Source: Rehmannia glutinosa
Taxonomy: Eukaryota > Streptophyta > Magnoliopsida > Lamiales > Orobanchaceae
Length of the DNA stretch: 64,000 nucleotides
NCBI GenBank assembly: GCA_016081115.2
Contig: CM071928.1
Span: 59,775,950-59,839,949 of the forward strand
Reading direction: 5' to 3'
A model generated the notes under the pieces. The model saw only the letters and a list, made by a program, of their open reading frames with translations, did not search any database and was not told where the DNA came from. Below, in pieces: positions 33,866-45,390 of this stretch; within the stretch, counting starts at the first letter, position 1, and each line of letters opens with the position of its first letter. The position numbers and the translations under genes were made by a program.

Positions 33866-33870
33866 AGTTC
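33866..33870 (+). repeat. Target-site duplication of element C, right (AGTTC)
   Basis: Matches 27810-27814. Confidence 0.88.
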
Positions 33871-34120
33871 ATATTTGTACGATCTTCCCAGCACACATAA
33901 AACGACATCCAACATGAAAAATTGGTAAAGTGCCCTTAGTTTTACCCTAATGTTGTAATGATGTATGATTTCAACGGTGAGATGCAATCAATGAAATGAA
34001 TCGTATTCCAGTTTGTCACATTGCAGATGTTACAGCTGAAACTGATGGAAACAACAAAATATGTCACATTTAATATTCATTTTATTAAATACATATACTG
34101 GAAGGACTCACAACTCACAA
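33871..34120. other. Intergenic DNA, no feature seen
   Basis: Continuous with the sequence left of element C once that is removed. No ORF of interest. Confidence 0.5.
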
Positions 34121-34190
34121 GGGTGATGAGAATCGAATTCGTACTTCTGGTCTGGGTTTGAGATTTAATCGCTCCACCACTATCTGATTC
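34121..34190 (-). mobile_element. tRNA-like SINE head (fragment), minus strand
   Basis: On the minus strand TAGTGGTGGAGCG resembles an A box and CGAATTCGATTCTC a B box about 35 nt later. No acceptor stem; a pol III-derived relic. Confidence 0.4.
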
Positions 34191-34847
34191 TCATATTTAA
34201 TACTCATTTTACTCCTAACCATACAAGCAGACGAAACAAACTTTTATATCATTTAATGATTATAGTTCATATATTTTAACTTTACGTTATCTCATCTTGT
34301 TTTTTTAGTACATATGTTGAATATTACGTATACAATGGCATTATTTTATATACACAAATATTCATTTAATTTCTGAAAATACCATTCAAAACGTAAGCAA
34401 TAGAAAATTATGTATGGAAGAACTAGGTCTTGCCCATGCACTATGAAACACTGATATGGGTATGAGATAATTTATATTATGTAAATTTAAGGATACGGAT
34501 ACGATATATATACATATAAAATTATATAATTTTATATTATTAAAATATTGATGACTAAATGCAATTCAAAAAATAATATTTCAAGCAGAAAAAATTAAAA
34601 TTTCATAAATGCTCAATTTGAAATGTGATAACTTACATAGAAACAAACAAAACATGTTAAAAATATCAGCAAAATAAATTTTATCTCTTACAATATGTGG
34701 ATTTAAAAATTAATATGGATGTGGTTTTTGTTTCTTTCAAATTTGAAATATGATTTTTTTTTCGCAATTGGATACTATAGATATCCATTGAGTGTCCATT
34801 GAGTATTGGATAAAATATGAGAAATTGCAAAGCTCATCATACTTTCT
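34191..34847. other. AT-rich intergenic DNA
   Basis: No gene, RNA or clear repeat boundary seen. Confidence 0.5.
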
Positions 34848-35806
34848 GGGAAAAGTGCCACCATTTACACTCAGTTCCTTTATATACGTTTCCGGTTGAT
34901 TTTTTTGACTTTTTTTACGCTCCCACATATTTTTGGATTTTTTTTTATTTTTTTCAATTTTTTTTATTCCAGTATTGCTTTATATGTTATTCTGTTTTTT
35001 CAATGTTGTTTATATTTGTTTATTGGTTCTTTCTATATTGTTTCAATATTTCAATACAACTTTTACACCTATTGTTTACGCTCTTTTTTGTCCATGTGTT
35101 GTTTTATATATTGTTTTTGTAGCTTCTGGGTTGTTATATAATGTTTTTAATGTTGTTCTCATATTTTTCTGTTGTTTCCATGAGTTTTCAATGTGTAAGT
35201 ACATTTTTACTTATTTTAAAGCACTTTTAATCATGTGATGTTTTTAATATTATTTACGTTATTTTTGGATTGGTTATATAGTGTTTTTAATGTTGTTCTA
35301 ATTTTTTTTTGTTGGTACCATGTAGTTTTCGATGTTTAGATACATTTTTTACCTATTCTTAAGCTCGTTTTGTTCATATATATTTTTTATATTGTTTCTG
35401 GGTAGTTTCTATATAGTTTGTGATATTGTTCTGTTGTTTCTTGATTGCTTCCATGTTTTTGATGTTTTCAATATATTGGATCAAAAATTGGATTGTGTTT
35501 TTTATTCATGTATTGCTATATTATTTTCAATTTGTTTGGTTTTAATATTTGTTGTTTTATGTGTATATTTCTTGATTTTTTTTATAACATTTCGAGTATA
35601 AAATTGATTATTTAATAGGGGTAAAAAATATTTTTTCACTGAAATTTTGTTAGATGAAACGTGTTTGAAATATGTTCAAAATAACCTTAAACAACAACAT
35701 AAAGAAATCCAGAAATATTTGAGGGAGCATAAAAATGTCCAAAAAAAGCGCGAGACCATAAAAAAGTCTAGAAAAATTGAGTAACGTAAAAAGCTGTCAT
35801 TTTTCC
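34848..35806. mobile_element. Possible foldback/MULE-like non-autonomous element
   Basis: The left end GGGAAAAGTGCCACCATTTA and the reverse complement of the right end (GGAAAAATGACAGCTTTTTA) are related. Further in, TACGCTCCCACATATTT on the left mirrors GGGAGCATAAAAATG on the right. The interior is T-rich. No matching target duplication was found, so the boundaries are tentative. Confidence 0.4.
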
Positions 35807-35904
35807 TAATGTGGGACACATGTGTCCTTAACCCATAAAATGTCATCCCGATACATATCTAGTTTGGATACATCATCCTCACGGAAGTATCCGTCTTTCC
35901 TAGC

Positions 35905-36895
35905 TAGAGATGTTAAACGGGCTGACCTTAGCCCTATAGGGCCAACCCTAGAGAGCTTCGGGCTAAACGGTCTTTGGACTAAATGGACAGGTGTTAAGCG
36001 GGCTGACAATATTGGAACCTAACCCTAACCCTTACGAGCTTCGGGCTAAAACGGGCCACTATCGGGCTATAAGTCAAAAAATTAAAAATCATATATTTAA
36101 ATTTGAAATTTTAAACTCGAATATATATATATATATATATATATAACACATTTAACTTTAACATTTTATGTTAAACTATTTGTCATAAATAAATTCCATG
36201 CAAAAAGTTTCTAATTACATTGCATTAACAAACTTATAAAATTAAATATTTTATGATCTAAATTTTTAAAATAAAATAATAATAACTGAAGCTACCTAGA
36301 ATTAACACTTTTTCCTGTAATTACTCATATGACTATAAGTTAAATTTTTCAAAATTAGATATCTAAATTTAAAATTTTAAACTTGAGCATATATAACATT
36401 TAAGTTTAACTTTTAAAGTTAATCTATTCATTATAAAAAAAAGTCATGCATAGTTTATAATTACATTGCATTAACAAAATTATAAAACTAGATTTGGCAC
36501 CATTTAGAAATATTATCTATATCCTAAATAATCTAATAAAACTATGTGACATTTTCTTATTCAGAATAAAAATCGAAAAACTAAATTAAGTAATAAATAA
36601 AACAAATAAAAAAAGTTTTTTCAAGAATTTATAGCTTGGTTAATAAAGTTAAACTTAAAGATGAGGGAGATGTGAATTTGAAAAATAAATTTACTAGGAA
36701 TAGGTAATAAAAGTAGATATAAAATATTAGAATTAGATTTATTATTTTAAAAAAATAAAATAGCGGGCTAGCCCGGTTAACCTTCTAGCCCTAATAGGCT
36801 CCGATTTAAATGGTCCGGGCCAAAATAATTTGATCGTAACCCTCTTTTCTTCCGGTTTAAACGGTCTTGGCCAACGGGCTGCGACACGTTTAACC
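35905..36895. mobile_element. Second hAT-like non-autonomous copy, degraded
   Basis: The left end TAGAGATGTTAAACGGGC matches the hAT-type end of 25477-26396, and the body shares GGGCTAAACGGTCTTTGG, AGCCCGGTTAAC and CCGGGCCAAAATAAT. The right end is decayed and no target duplication can be set. An (AT)12 microsatellite lies at 36121-36145. Confidence 0.5.
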
Positions 36896-37047
36896 ATGCC
36901 CCATGCTCGGAGCAGCCAAACTTGTTGGGTTAAGTCTTATGTAAAAAGCCTAAGTCTGGCCCTATTCAGCTTGGATGGGCTAAAGCAGTCCCATCCGAAT
37001 GAATTGCCTCTTATTAGAATCTAGAATCGATAACTGTAAGCGTAAAG

Positions 37048-37114
37048 AGATGGTCTCCCATAAGACCATCTTACGGATCCTAATCCGTAAGATGGATTCT
37101 ATTCGGATCCGAAT
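37048..37114. repeat. Cluster of three short hairpins upstream of the FAR1-like leader
   Basis: AGATGGTCT/AGACCATCT (37048-37071), CTTACGGAT/ATCCGTAAG (37070-37091) and the palindrome ATTCGGATCCGAAT (37101-37114) follow one another without gaps. This resembles a common plant foldback repeat. Confidence 0.7.
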
Positions 37115-37327
37115 CCGGCTCGTGACCCGCCTTTGCATCTAACTAAAAAAATGAAAAACCTAATCCAGTAGTAAAGAAGAATCGAGAGATTGGATGGAAC
37201 ATGACTCTCAGGTCTAAACCTCCCGCTCGGTATCTCTCAGCTTCAGACCTCCCGATCCAAAACTCTCTCGCCATCTCCTCCCCTGATGCACACAGATAGC
37301 TGTCTTCATCTCCTCTCAAGCTCCAAC
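37115..37327 (+). promoter_or_regulatory. Candidate promoter/5' leader of the FAR1-like gene, left of element D
   Basis: A pyrimidine-rich stretch (CTCTCGCCATCTCCTCCCC) runs up to element D. Without D and one CCAAC copy it continues directly into CTCATCACCTCCCAAAGCTG at 62437 and a strong 5' splice site at 62461/62462. The leader reading is inferred from composition and the downstream donor. Confidence 0.4.
37323..37327 (+). repeat. Target-site duplication of element D, left (CCAAC)
   Basis: CCAAC here and at 62432-62436 flank element D exactly. Confidence 0.93.
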
Positions 37328-38358
37328 TGTGCGGCCCCGAATTTTAACAACATGAGATACGGTGTTATGTAGTGATTATTTATTCGGCTATGTATCACAA
37401 ACCTATTATTAATGAAACGCGACTCTACTTTTATTTATTTCTTCCAACGTCAATTACGCATTTCGCATTTTTGGAGCTAAGCAATTTTATATTCTCCTCT
37501 AGTATTAATGCTTGATCGAATGACTACGACTTTAGAAATATTAGACCCTCGAAAATTTAGGAGTACATTTCGATTCTTATCCGAATATTTCATCTTATTC
37601 TATAATTCATCCCAACCAACTTCTAATTTATTTTTCGGTTACACATTTCTTATTTCGCTTCTTTTTTTTAAATTTCTAAATATTAATTATGGATATTTAT
37701 ACATTTTATTTTTTTCCATCAATTTTATAAAGAAAAGAAACCAAATATTTTTTTTCTTTTTTTTCCCTAATTTTCGAAATTACCACTTTAAATGGGGAAA
37801 ATAACTCAATTTTTCTTCTATCACTATTTTATCATTTTGTATCTCCCAACTAAATTATTACTGGACAAAAAAATAAATAAATAAAATTTTGATAATTTCA
37901 TTTCTATTTTATTTTATGTCTTCCAAGCCTACAACTAAAAATCTTCCTACAAATCCCACTAACCCATTAGTCAAACAAATGAATTTTAAATTTCCCTCTA
38001 AAACCTAGCTTTTGGCTTCTTGTCCCTAATAAAGAAAGTTAGTTAGATTTTTTCCCCAAAACCCCTAATTATTCCCATTAACTATCATTAATCTCCCAAG
38101 CAAAAAAATCCCCTCTCTTCTCTCTAAACATTCTCCTACTTCTCTCTACAAATTTCTTCATATCTTCAAACATTTCTCCATATCTTCAAACACACCTCCC
38201 TCATATCTTCAAACACTTCTTCATATCTTCAAACACACTTTCTTCATATCTTCAAGAATAATTTCTTCATGTCCTCAAACACTTTCTTATTTCTTCAAAC
38301 ACTTAACAAAAACACAAGAACTCTTCTTACTTCTTTATTTTCGAAACTATCACTACTA

Positions 38359-38886
38359 CAATGTAAGGAATTTTCTTCTTCAATCCATTTTTATATTTCT
38401 AGCTCATCCTCTTCATTTCTTAACCTAAGTTTGATTTTTGGTTTGAGGTACACTTATAAGATAACTTGAAGATAATAGAGACTTGTAACCATCTTGACTT
38501 GACCTCAAGAAATTGTGAAGGAATTTAGACTAGAAGGTAAAAAATGGGATTTTTAGTACATTTTCTTCTTCTCTTCTATTTTCCAAAGTTTTGATACTCT
38601 ATTTTCATTTTTGGATTTTTAGGGGCTGACCTTAAAAGTTGTTTTAAGAGTGAGCAAAGAGACCAATTTTGAGACCTCTACAAGTCTCATTTCATCTACT
38701 ACACAAGGTAAGTGTAGTTTTACCAATATTCTTCACCTCTTTCTTCTTTCCTTAAATATTTAACCTCATTTCCTAACTCCAACATTTTTTTGGTATTCCT
38801 TGACCTAGGGGGCTGACCTAAGTCACTTCTCCTTCAAGAGTGATTTATTTCATCTTTCACCAACAAGTTATTTTAAGGTGGGTGGA
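38359..38886 (+). repeat. Four ~170-bp LTR modules (element D 5' LTR)
   Basis: Heads at 38359, 38533, 38704 and 38874, spaced 174, 171 and 170 bp. Same organisation as 20651-21180 despite a different LTR family. Confidence 0.6.
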
Positions 38887-39420
38887 AAAATTCTTTCAAC
38901 TTCTAGGTGTTTTATTTAAATCAAATGCATGTAGTATTTTGATTTTGAGCACTTGAGATATATATTATATATTGCATGCTATTTTCTTGTATCAAGTTGG
39001 AAAAATCCTCAAGTGTTGCTCAAAAATGCGATTTATCGAAAAAATAGGGCATACATGTACACTTTATTGTTATACTTGATGAAATTTTGTACGAGAATGA
39101 TATGAATGTGTATGACTCTTGAAATTTATGTTTTGAATAATTTATAACCTGGAAAAGTCGAGCATAATTGATTAAAATTCAACATTTGGACTTAAAATGC
39201 AAAAATGGAAAGTTGGTGGACTTAATTGCACGAAAGTAAAACTTAAGGGACCCCTCTGTAATTTTTGATTTTTGGGACTGAACTCAGGTTCAAAAATTAT
39301 GTTTTCACATTTTAATAAAGTTTTAAGAGTTTTTAGATAAATAAAATCAACCCTTAAAAGCCCAAGGACCAGATTATAAAATTTTAGAAGTTTAAGGGCT
39401 ATTTTGCAATTTTCGAAACT

Positions 39421-39425
39421 GTACC
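39421..39425 (+). repeat. Target-site duplication of element E, left (GTACC)
   Basis: GTACC here and at 52992-52996. The uninterrupted D 3' LTR has it once (near 60361). Confidence 0.95.
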
Positions 39426-40340
39426 TGTGAAGCCCCGATTTTTCCGAAGCTATTAATGGATCCTTATTGTTGTTTAAACATTTGATCGACCATTTTATCG
39501 CGTCATTTTGACGGGTAATTAATAACAATATATACATTTTGTATTTTATTTCATTTTATTTAATTACTTGTGATCATGATCATCATTAATTCTATTCATC
39601 ATTTATGATCACTTGATTGATCATTATTACTATTTTTGTATTTATTAGTCACCTTAGAATTGTAAGAGACTATTTATTTTAGAGACCTTTACCTTATAGA
39701 ATTAAGATGTTGATTTAGATTAAGTGATCATGAGACTTACAAGTGATCAAGGAAATCACTAATTATTTTGGAGATTGATATATTTCATCTATTATCATCA
39801 AATTTGGGACAAAAAAAATATATGGAATTACCATTTTTGCCCTCATATTGAATGCCATGGTGGATATTTTGGGATAAAAATATCATCCAACTCTTGTACA
39901 CATACACCATATATTAGTCATCTTGTGTATAATTATATCATTAATTCAAACATTATACACATCATCTTATACACCAATTCTTTATTAGTATTTTCCCCAA
40001 CTTATTCCATTCTTCCCAACATTCTTCTTATTCCTCTCAAATTCAAATTGACCCACACTTTGACTTGCATTTTTGTCTCCATGCAAGAGACAAATTACAA
40101 GACACAATTTGATCAAAATTTCCTCTCCCTCTCTCTCATACTACACGGCCATTATGGCATTTTTACACAAAATTTTCATTTCATTTCTCATCAACACATT
40201 CTAATACTCAAAGCCTTCTCCTCCTTCTCTCTAAAAACTCCCAACTTCTCTCTACTCTTCTTCTTACTTTCTTCTTCCATACTTAGAAAAAATTCAACAT
40301 TTTCCTCCTTATACACCATAAAAATCGAACCACTATACTA

Positions 40341-40877
40341 CAAGGTAAGAAATTTTAGCTTCAATCCATTTTTGGATATCACCTTGTTCATCTCTTCCAC
40401 CTTCTTAACGTAAGTTTGGATTTGGTTTTGGAGGTACATTTAGAAGACTTTGAAGGTTAGAGCTTGACAACATTTGAAGAAGGACCTCAAGCTTGAAGAA
40501 GAATATAGTAGAGAAAATTTGACTACAAGGTAAGAATTGTGTACTAGACCTCTTCTTTCCTACTCTTCCTATTTTTTTCAAATTTTAACACCCCTTTTTC
40601 ATTTTTGAGAAATAGGGGCTGACCTTAGGAGATTTTTGGAGTTGAGCCAAATTTCCAAATTTTGAGCTTCAACTAGTCTCCAAACATCTACTACACAAGG
40701 TAAAGTGTAGTCCTTTTCATTTCCTTATTTCCTTCTTTTTCTCCTTAATTTTTCTCTCATTTTTCTAACTCCAAATTTTGATATTTTTATGACTTAGGGG
40801 CTGACCTAAGAAGCCTCATCCAAAAATTGTGAAATTATCCTTTTATTTCACAATTTCCAAAATTAAGGTGGGTGGAA
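40341..40877 (+). repeat. Four ~170-bp LTR modules (element E 5' LTR)
   Basis: Heads at 40341, 40526, 40696 and 40864, spaced 185, 170 and 168 bp. Confidence 0.6.
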
Positions 40878-42756
40878 AATTATTTTTCCAACTTTTAGGT
40901 GTTTTATTAAAATGCATGTGGAAAATTTGATCATGAGCCTTGAGATATATATAATCTATGTATTGCATGTCAATTTTATATATCAAATCATAAAAATTCT
41001 CAAGAGTTGCTCAAAATTACTATTTATTGAATTTTAGGTGCATGCATGTACACTTTAATGCTTTAATTGATGAATTCTTGTATGTATTGGACATGCATGT
41101 GTATGATCTTTAAAATCTATGTTTTGGATGACTTATAACCTAGAAAAGTCGAGCATAATTGATTAAATTTCAATTTTGGACTTAAAAATGCAAAAATGGA
41201 AAGTTGGTGGACTAAATTGCAAGAAAATAAAAGTTAAAGGACCCCTCTGCAAATTTCGAATTTTGGGACTGTACTCAGGTTCAAAAATGACTTTTGGACA
41301 TGTTAATAATGTTTTAAGAGTTTTAAGATAAATAAAATCAACCCTTAAAAGCCCAAGGACTAGATTGTAAAATTTTGAAAGTTTAAGGGCTACTTTGCAA
41401 TTTTTAAAACTGTACCAGACCTAAACTTTATAAATTGAAATTTTTACTTTTAAGTTACTGGGAATCACATATTTTAAAAGTATTCCAAAAATCCAAGTGG
41501 TTAGGGCTTGGAAAACAATTTTACTAAAATTGAGGGACTAATGTGAAAAATATTAAACTTGAGGACCCAAATGCAAATTCCAGGACTTATGCAGCCCATG
41601 CACCTGGGAATACTAACTTAACTATAACTTAATTGTATTTTGGACCCAAGGTTCAAATTTCATAACAATAGCCTTAAAGGCAATTATTTTAAAATGGGAC
41701 AAAAATGATATTTTCAAAAGTTGAAGGACCTACACATATTGCTTTTAAAAAATGCTTTTGTCCCAATATCCTACCAACCTTAGTGACATTTTCCAACTGG
41801 AATCACATTAAAAGCCCTTCCGGTTTGTGAGTTCCGAATTTTTAAAACTTAAGGTCCGAATTGACAATTTTTACAAATTTGTGGCCAATGTGATATTTTT
41901 ATAAAAACTCGACCATAAAACTTTAAAAACCTGAATCTCTGGAAAATTTGGAGAATTTATGAACTGACCTCATAATTTTTCAAGGTCGGGATAATTATTT
42001 ATTCAATTTTTAACCCCAAAAGTGTTGGTTTTTACAAAACGGGGCTAAATTACAATTTTTCTTTTATAAAGGACCTAACTCAAATTATTTTCTCTTTTAC
42101 TAAAATTGCCCTGGACCCTCTGACTTGGAGATTTAATTAAAGTATTTTACTTTCCCAAAAACCCTTGACTTATCGGATCAATTTGACCGATTAATACCCG
42201 ATCGCGGAGCGACTCCCTCGCCTTGCGATTTTGAATCTATAACGGGACTTATGTCCCACCCAATTTTTTTAAGATATCGAAGGTTGCTTATCCTTCCGAT
42301 AATCATCTTCATCCATAAACTCCACCAACGCCATAATTGCCACTCGCGTTTTTGAAAATTCTCCTAAATCGCTTTCCTCGAATCAATAATACTTTCATTG
42401 CTGGTTGATCGCCTGTAATTGTAATTACTTTCTGCTCGAGTCAACTTGGTGTGTCGAGCTCACGACTCGGAATGGATACGTCGGGGATGGGCAGGCAGCT
42501 CGGCCGCTATTCCACTCTTCGGCCCCATCGCCCTAATCCATGGCGAGGGACGGAGTTTGTCCAAGGGAAGCGGGTCGTAGTAATCGAGGTATAATCATGA
42601 TTATGACGAGATCCGAGCCTCGCCATCTCTCTTTGGGATTTTGTCTTTGCCTACGAAGCGATAAGGTGCGGTCTTGGACCATCCGACCGGGAGTTACAAG
42701 GAAGAACGAAGGAATCATTTGTCGATCCACACGATTCGGAGTTATCGCCCCGTTTT

Positions 42757-42871
42757 GGTTGGCGTTACATTTCCGTGCAACCGCTACTGTTTTGCATTGG
42801 TTGGCGCTACAAACCGTGACGCAACCATTATTTGCCTTGCATAGGATTGGCGTTACACTTCCGCACGCAAT
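42757..42871 (+). repeat. Three ~45-nt direct repeats (element E 5' LTR)
   Basis: Units start near 42757, 42799 and 42846, with small deletions relative to the other copies. Confidence 0.75.
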
Positions 42872-43488
42872 CTACTGTCTTGACCGATTCACATAGTGCT
42901 GTGTGACCATGAACTATTTTCTTGAATCGTATAAATACTATTGTATTATTTTATCACGACGCTTGTGAAGCGTGTGTGAAATCATGCATCATACTCACGC
43001 GTTTTCATATAATGTTTTCTCACATTAACTATATTGCGCCACACTCGCATTACCCGATCACCCCCTCCATTTTGAGATTTTTGTCTCATCCCCACCTGTT
43101 TTCTAACCTTAGATGAGGATTTTTCATTTGGGGATCTTGACAAGCTCTCGAGAGAGACTTTGTACTACGCTTGTTGGATTTTCGCTTCTTGTTGTTGATT
43201 GGACTCTTTTCTTATTATATTGTTGTTGGACTTTTGTATCCTAATCAATTCGGGTTTGTAATTGAGGCGTATGACCCTTTGACTTTAAGTACTACCTTGT
43301 TGAATTTCGGGTTGTAATTTGGATGTTGGAATGTGGACTTTAAGTGATAACTTGTATCCATTATTTATTTCATTGCTATTTAGACTCTGTTTTATTGGGT
43401 TCTCATTGGTATTATGCGGACCGTTAGTCCATTTGTATTTAAGTTGTGAATCGTTCGTCGCGTCCCGTTTGGGGCGTGGAAAGAAAAG

Positions 43489-43499
43489 TGGTATCGAGC
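43489..43499 (+). other. Primer binding site of element E (altered)
   Basis: TGGTATCGAGC replaces TGGTATCAGAGC. The difference sits in a CAG context and may be a sequencing artefact. Confidence 0.75.
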
Positions 43500-43784
43500 T
43501 CGGCTAGTAAGATGGAAACTTACACCGAGTGACCCAGGATAGGACCTCGGATCCGTGTTTTGGGTAGTACCGCGACTTGACCAATTAAGTGTGAAATCGA
43601 TTTCAAATTGGCATAGAACCGTCTAATTGATATTTGAACTAAGTTAGAATGCATACTTTGAGATTTCATAATCATACTTGTCTTGACTTAGTTGATTTTG
43701 GTGATTTCCCTTACTCGTTCTTCCTTATTCTTTCTTATCTTTCCTCTACCTTTGATTGATCCGCCTTAGTTTGTTTTATCGAGG

Positions 43785-44120
43785 ATGGAGGAGCCGCCGC
43801 CACGTGGTGGGATGTATTCCATGCCCGTCTTTGAAGCGGGAATATTACGGCACGATGATTCATTGGCACCGGGAAAGCAAAGCGCGCGACCATGAGAAGA
43901 TGAGAACTAGCAGTCCGGGAGCGATAACGCATAAAGCGCGGGAGGGACTCGACTCGGAAAATGCTTGGCGATAAGCGAGATTGATGAGAAGAACGAATCA
44001 AGCCGACCACTTGTCATCAAGGACGCGATAACACCATAAGAGCGCCGCCCTCGGAAGACCCGAGGAGGCCCGATCATAGACATAGCTGCGAGCGATGATG
44101 ATGGCGATCTCACCGATTAG
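43785..44120 (+). pseudogene. Element E upstream ORF, internally deleted
   Basis: Starts ATGGAGGAGCCGCCGCCACG and ends ...GCGATCTCACCGATTAG like the element A copy, but lacks about 0.4 kb covering the coiled-coil core and acidic repeat. The join falls at GCGCCGCC, which resembles both deletion edges in element A (microhomology). Frameshifted. Confidence 0.65.
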
Positions 44121-44413
44121 CTAGTAGATTGTCGATCTCAGCGATTTGTACTTTTGTTGTTGTAGTTGTGTAATCCAGTGTTGTACCTTTCATTATTGTA
44201 CTAGATTCGGATGTATTTTGATTCCATGTATCTGACTTAGTATTTTGCTGATATACTTTGGGTGTATTCAATTTTATATTAATGGATATACCTTTTGCTA
44301 TTTATTCAGTGTCTTGTGTCTGATGTTACTTTCCCTACGATATCTTTTGCTTTACGCGAATAATTATTGTATTCATTTACTCGCAAATCGCAACTAACAC
44401 TTCAAGATACAGA

Positions 44414-45390
44414 ATGGCGGAACATTGAAGACGTGGGAGACCTCGTCGCGTTCCACGAGGAGACGACGATGTACCCAGGGATCGGGTACCCTCTCCGAAA
44501 TTACCACCACCTCCTCCACTGCTTTGTAGGAGACAATCGATTGCACAAGCATTGCAAAGCAAATCGGTGTTTATGAGGCAACAGCGAGCCTCAACCCCGT
44601 GCTCGAACTCCGCCCGAGAGGCGAACGATCGCACATTGGAGCGATTCCTGCGGTTCGACCCACCAACCTTCTTGGGAGAGCTGGACGATGTGAAAGCGGA
44701 AGAATGGATAGAGAAGCTAGAAAATATCTTCAATGCTCTTCAATACTCCGACGAAAGCAGAGTCACACTCGTATTTATTTAAATGCGGGAATCTTAGAGA
44801 CCCGGTGGAGGGGTTGAAAGGAGATGGGAACAAGGGGGTAGGTAATCGAGATCATGGGGAAATTTCTTGGCTGAGTTCAATGAACAGTATATTCCCAGGT
44901 CGTGAAGGAAGCACGAAGGGATGAATTCCATAGATTGAGGCAAGGAACTTGTGGCTCAAGTCTGAGTTCGAATTTCACCGATTGTCCAAGTATGCTCGGG
45001 GACAATCGATCAAGAGGATAAGCTTTACAAGTTCACTCGAGGATTGAAACGGAACTTGAGACAGTTGTTGGTATTGAATCGGCAACCTACTCGGCTGCGG
45101 TAAAGCGACTCTCCGCATTGAGTCGGATGAACCGTATTGGGACAGATTCAGCAGAGTAGGCCATCAAATGATTTTAAGAGGCGGTGTGGGACGACCATCT
45201 AAACCGCCTGCTAAGTTTGAAGGGACCGGTTAACGGGGACGAGATAAAGGAAAGAGACCAAGATACAAGGAAAGCCGGGTCAAGAATGTGCGCATTGCGA
45301 AAACCGGGACATCTTGCCGACAAGCTGCTTTGGCGTAAACAAGGAAGGTGTTTGCTTTTGTGGTAGTAATCAGCACCACTGCAAGATTGC
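44414..45390 (+). pseudogene. Element E gag
   Basis: The start at 44414 reads MAEH and then TGA. The capsid-type region FLRFDPPTFLGELDDVKAEE is at 44644-44703, with EWIEKLENIFNALQYSDES after it, the Retrotrans_gag pattern of chromoviruses. A double zinc knuckle remnant (CAHC...C, then VCFCGSNQHHC) is near 45285-45390. Several frameshifts lie between them. Confidence 0.8.

Larger units (their letters stand above)
37328..39425 (+). repeat. 5' LTR of element D, first half
   Basis: Homologous to 58249-60366 of the 3' LTR. It breaks after ...CTGTACC at 39425, where element E is inserted, and continues at 52992. It holds a CTTCAAA-type tandem repeat (38150-38300). No gene. Confidence 0.93.
39426..43480 (+). 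repeat. 5' LTR of element E (~4055 bp)
   Basis: Pairs with 48941-52991. The expected end GGCGTGACA reads GGCGTGGA here. The 212-codon ORF at 39775-40413 is also partly open in the 3' LTR but is T-rich and overlaps non-coding modules; I do not call it a gene. Confidence 0.93.

Noticed and set aside
34817..35601. Several hydrophobic plus-strand ORFs
   Set aside because: T-runs translate to F/L/I/Y-rich peptides; low complexity inside a foldback element, with no membrane-protein family resemblance.
39775..40413. 212-codon ORF, partly repeated at 49444-49932
   Set aside because: It lies in the LTR, is T-rich with F/S/I bias, overlaps the non-coding modules, and is open in both places only because the two LTRs are near-identical copies.
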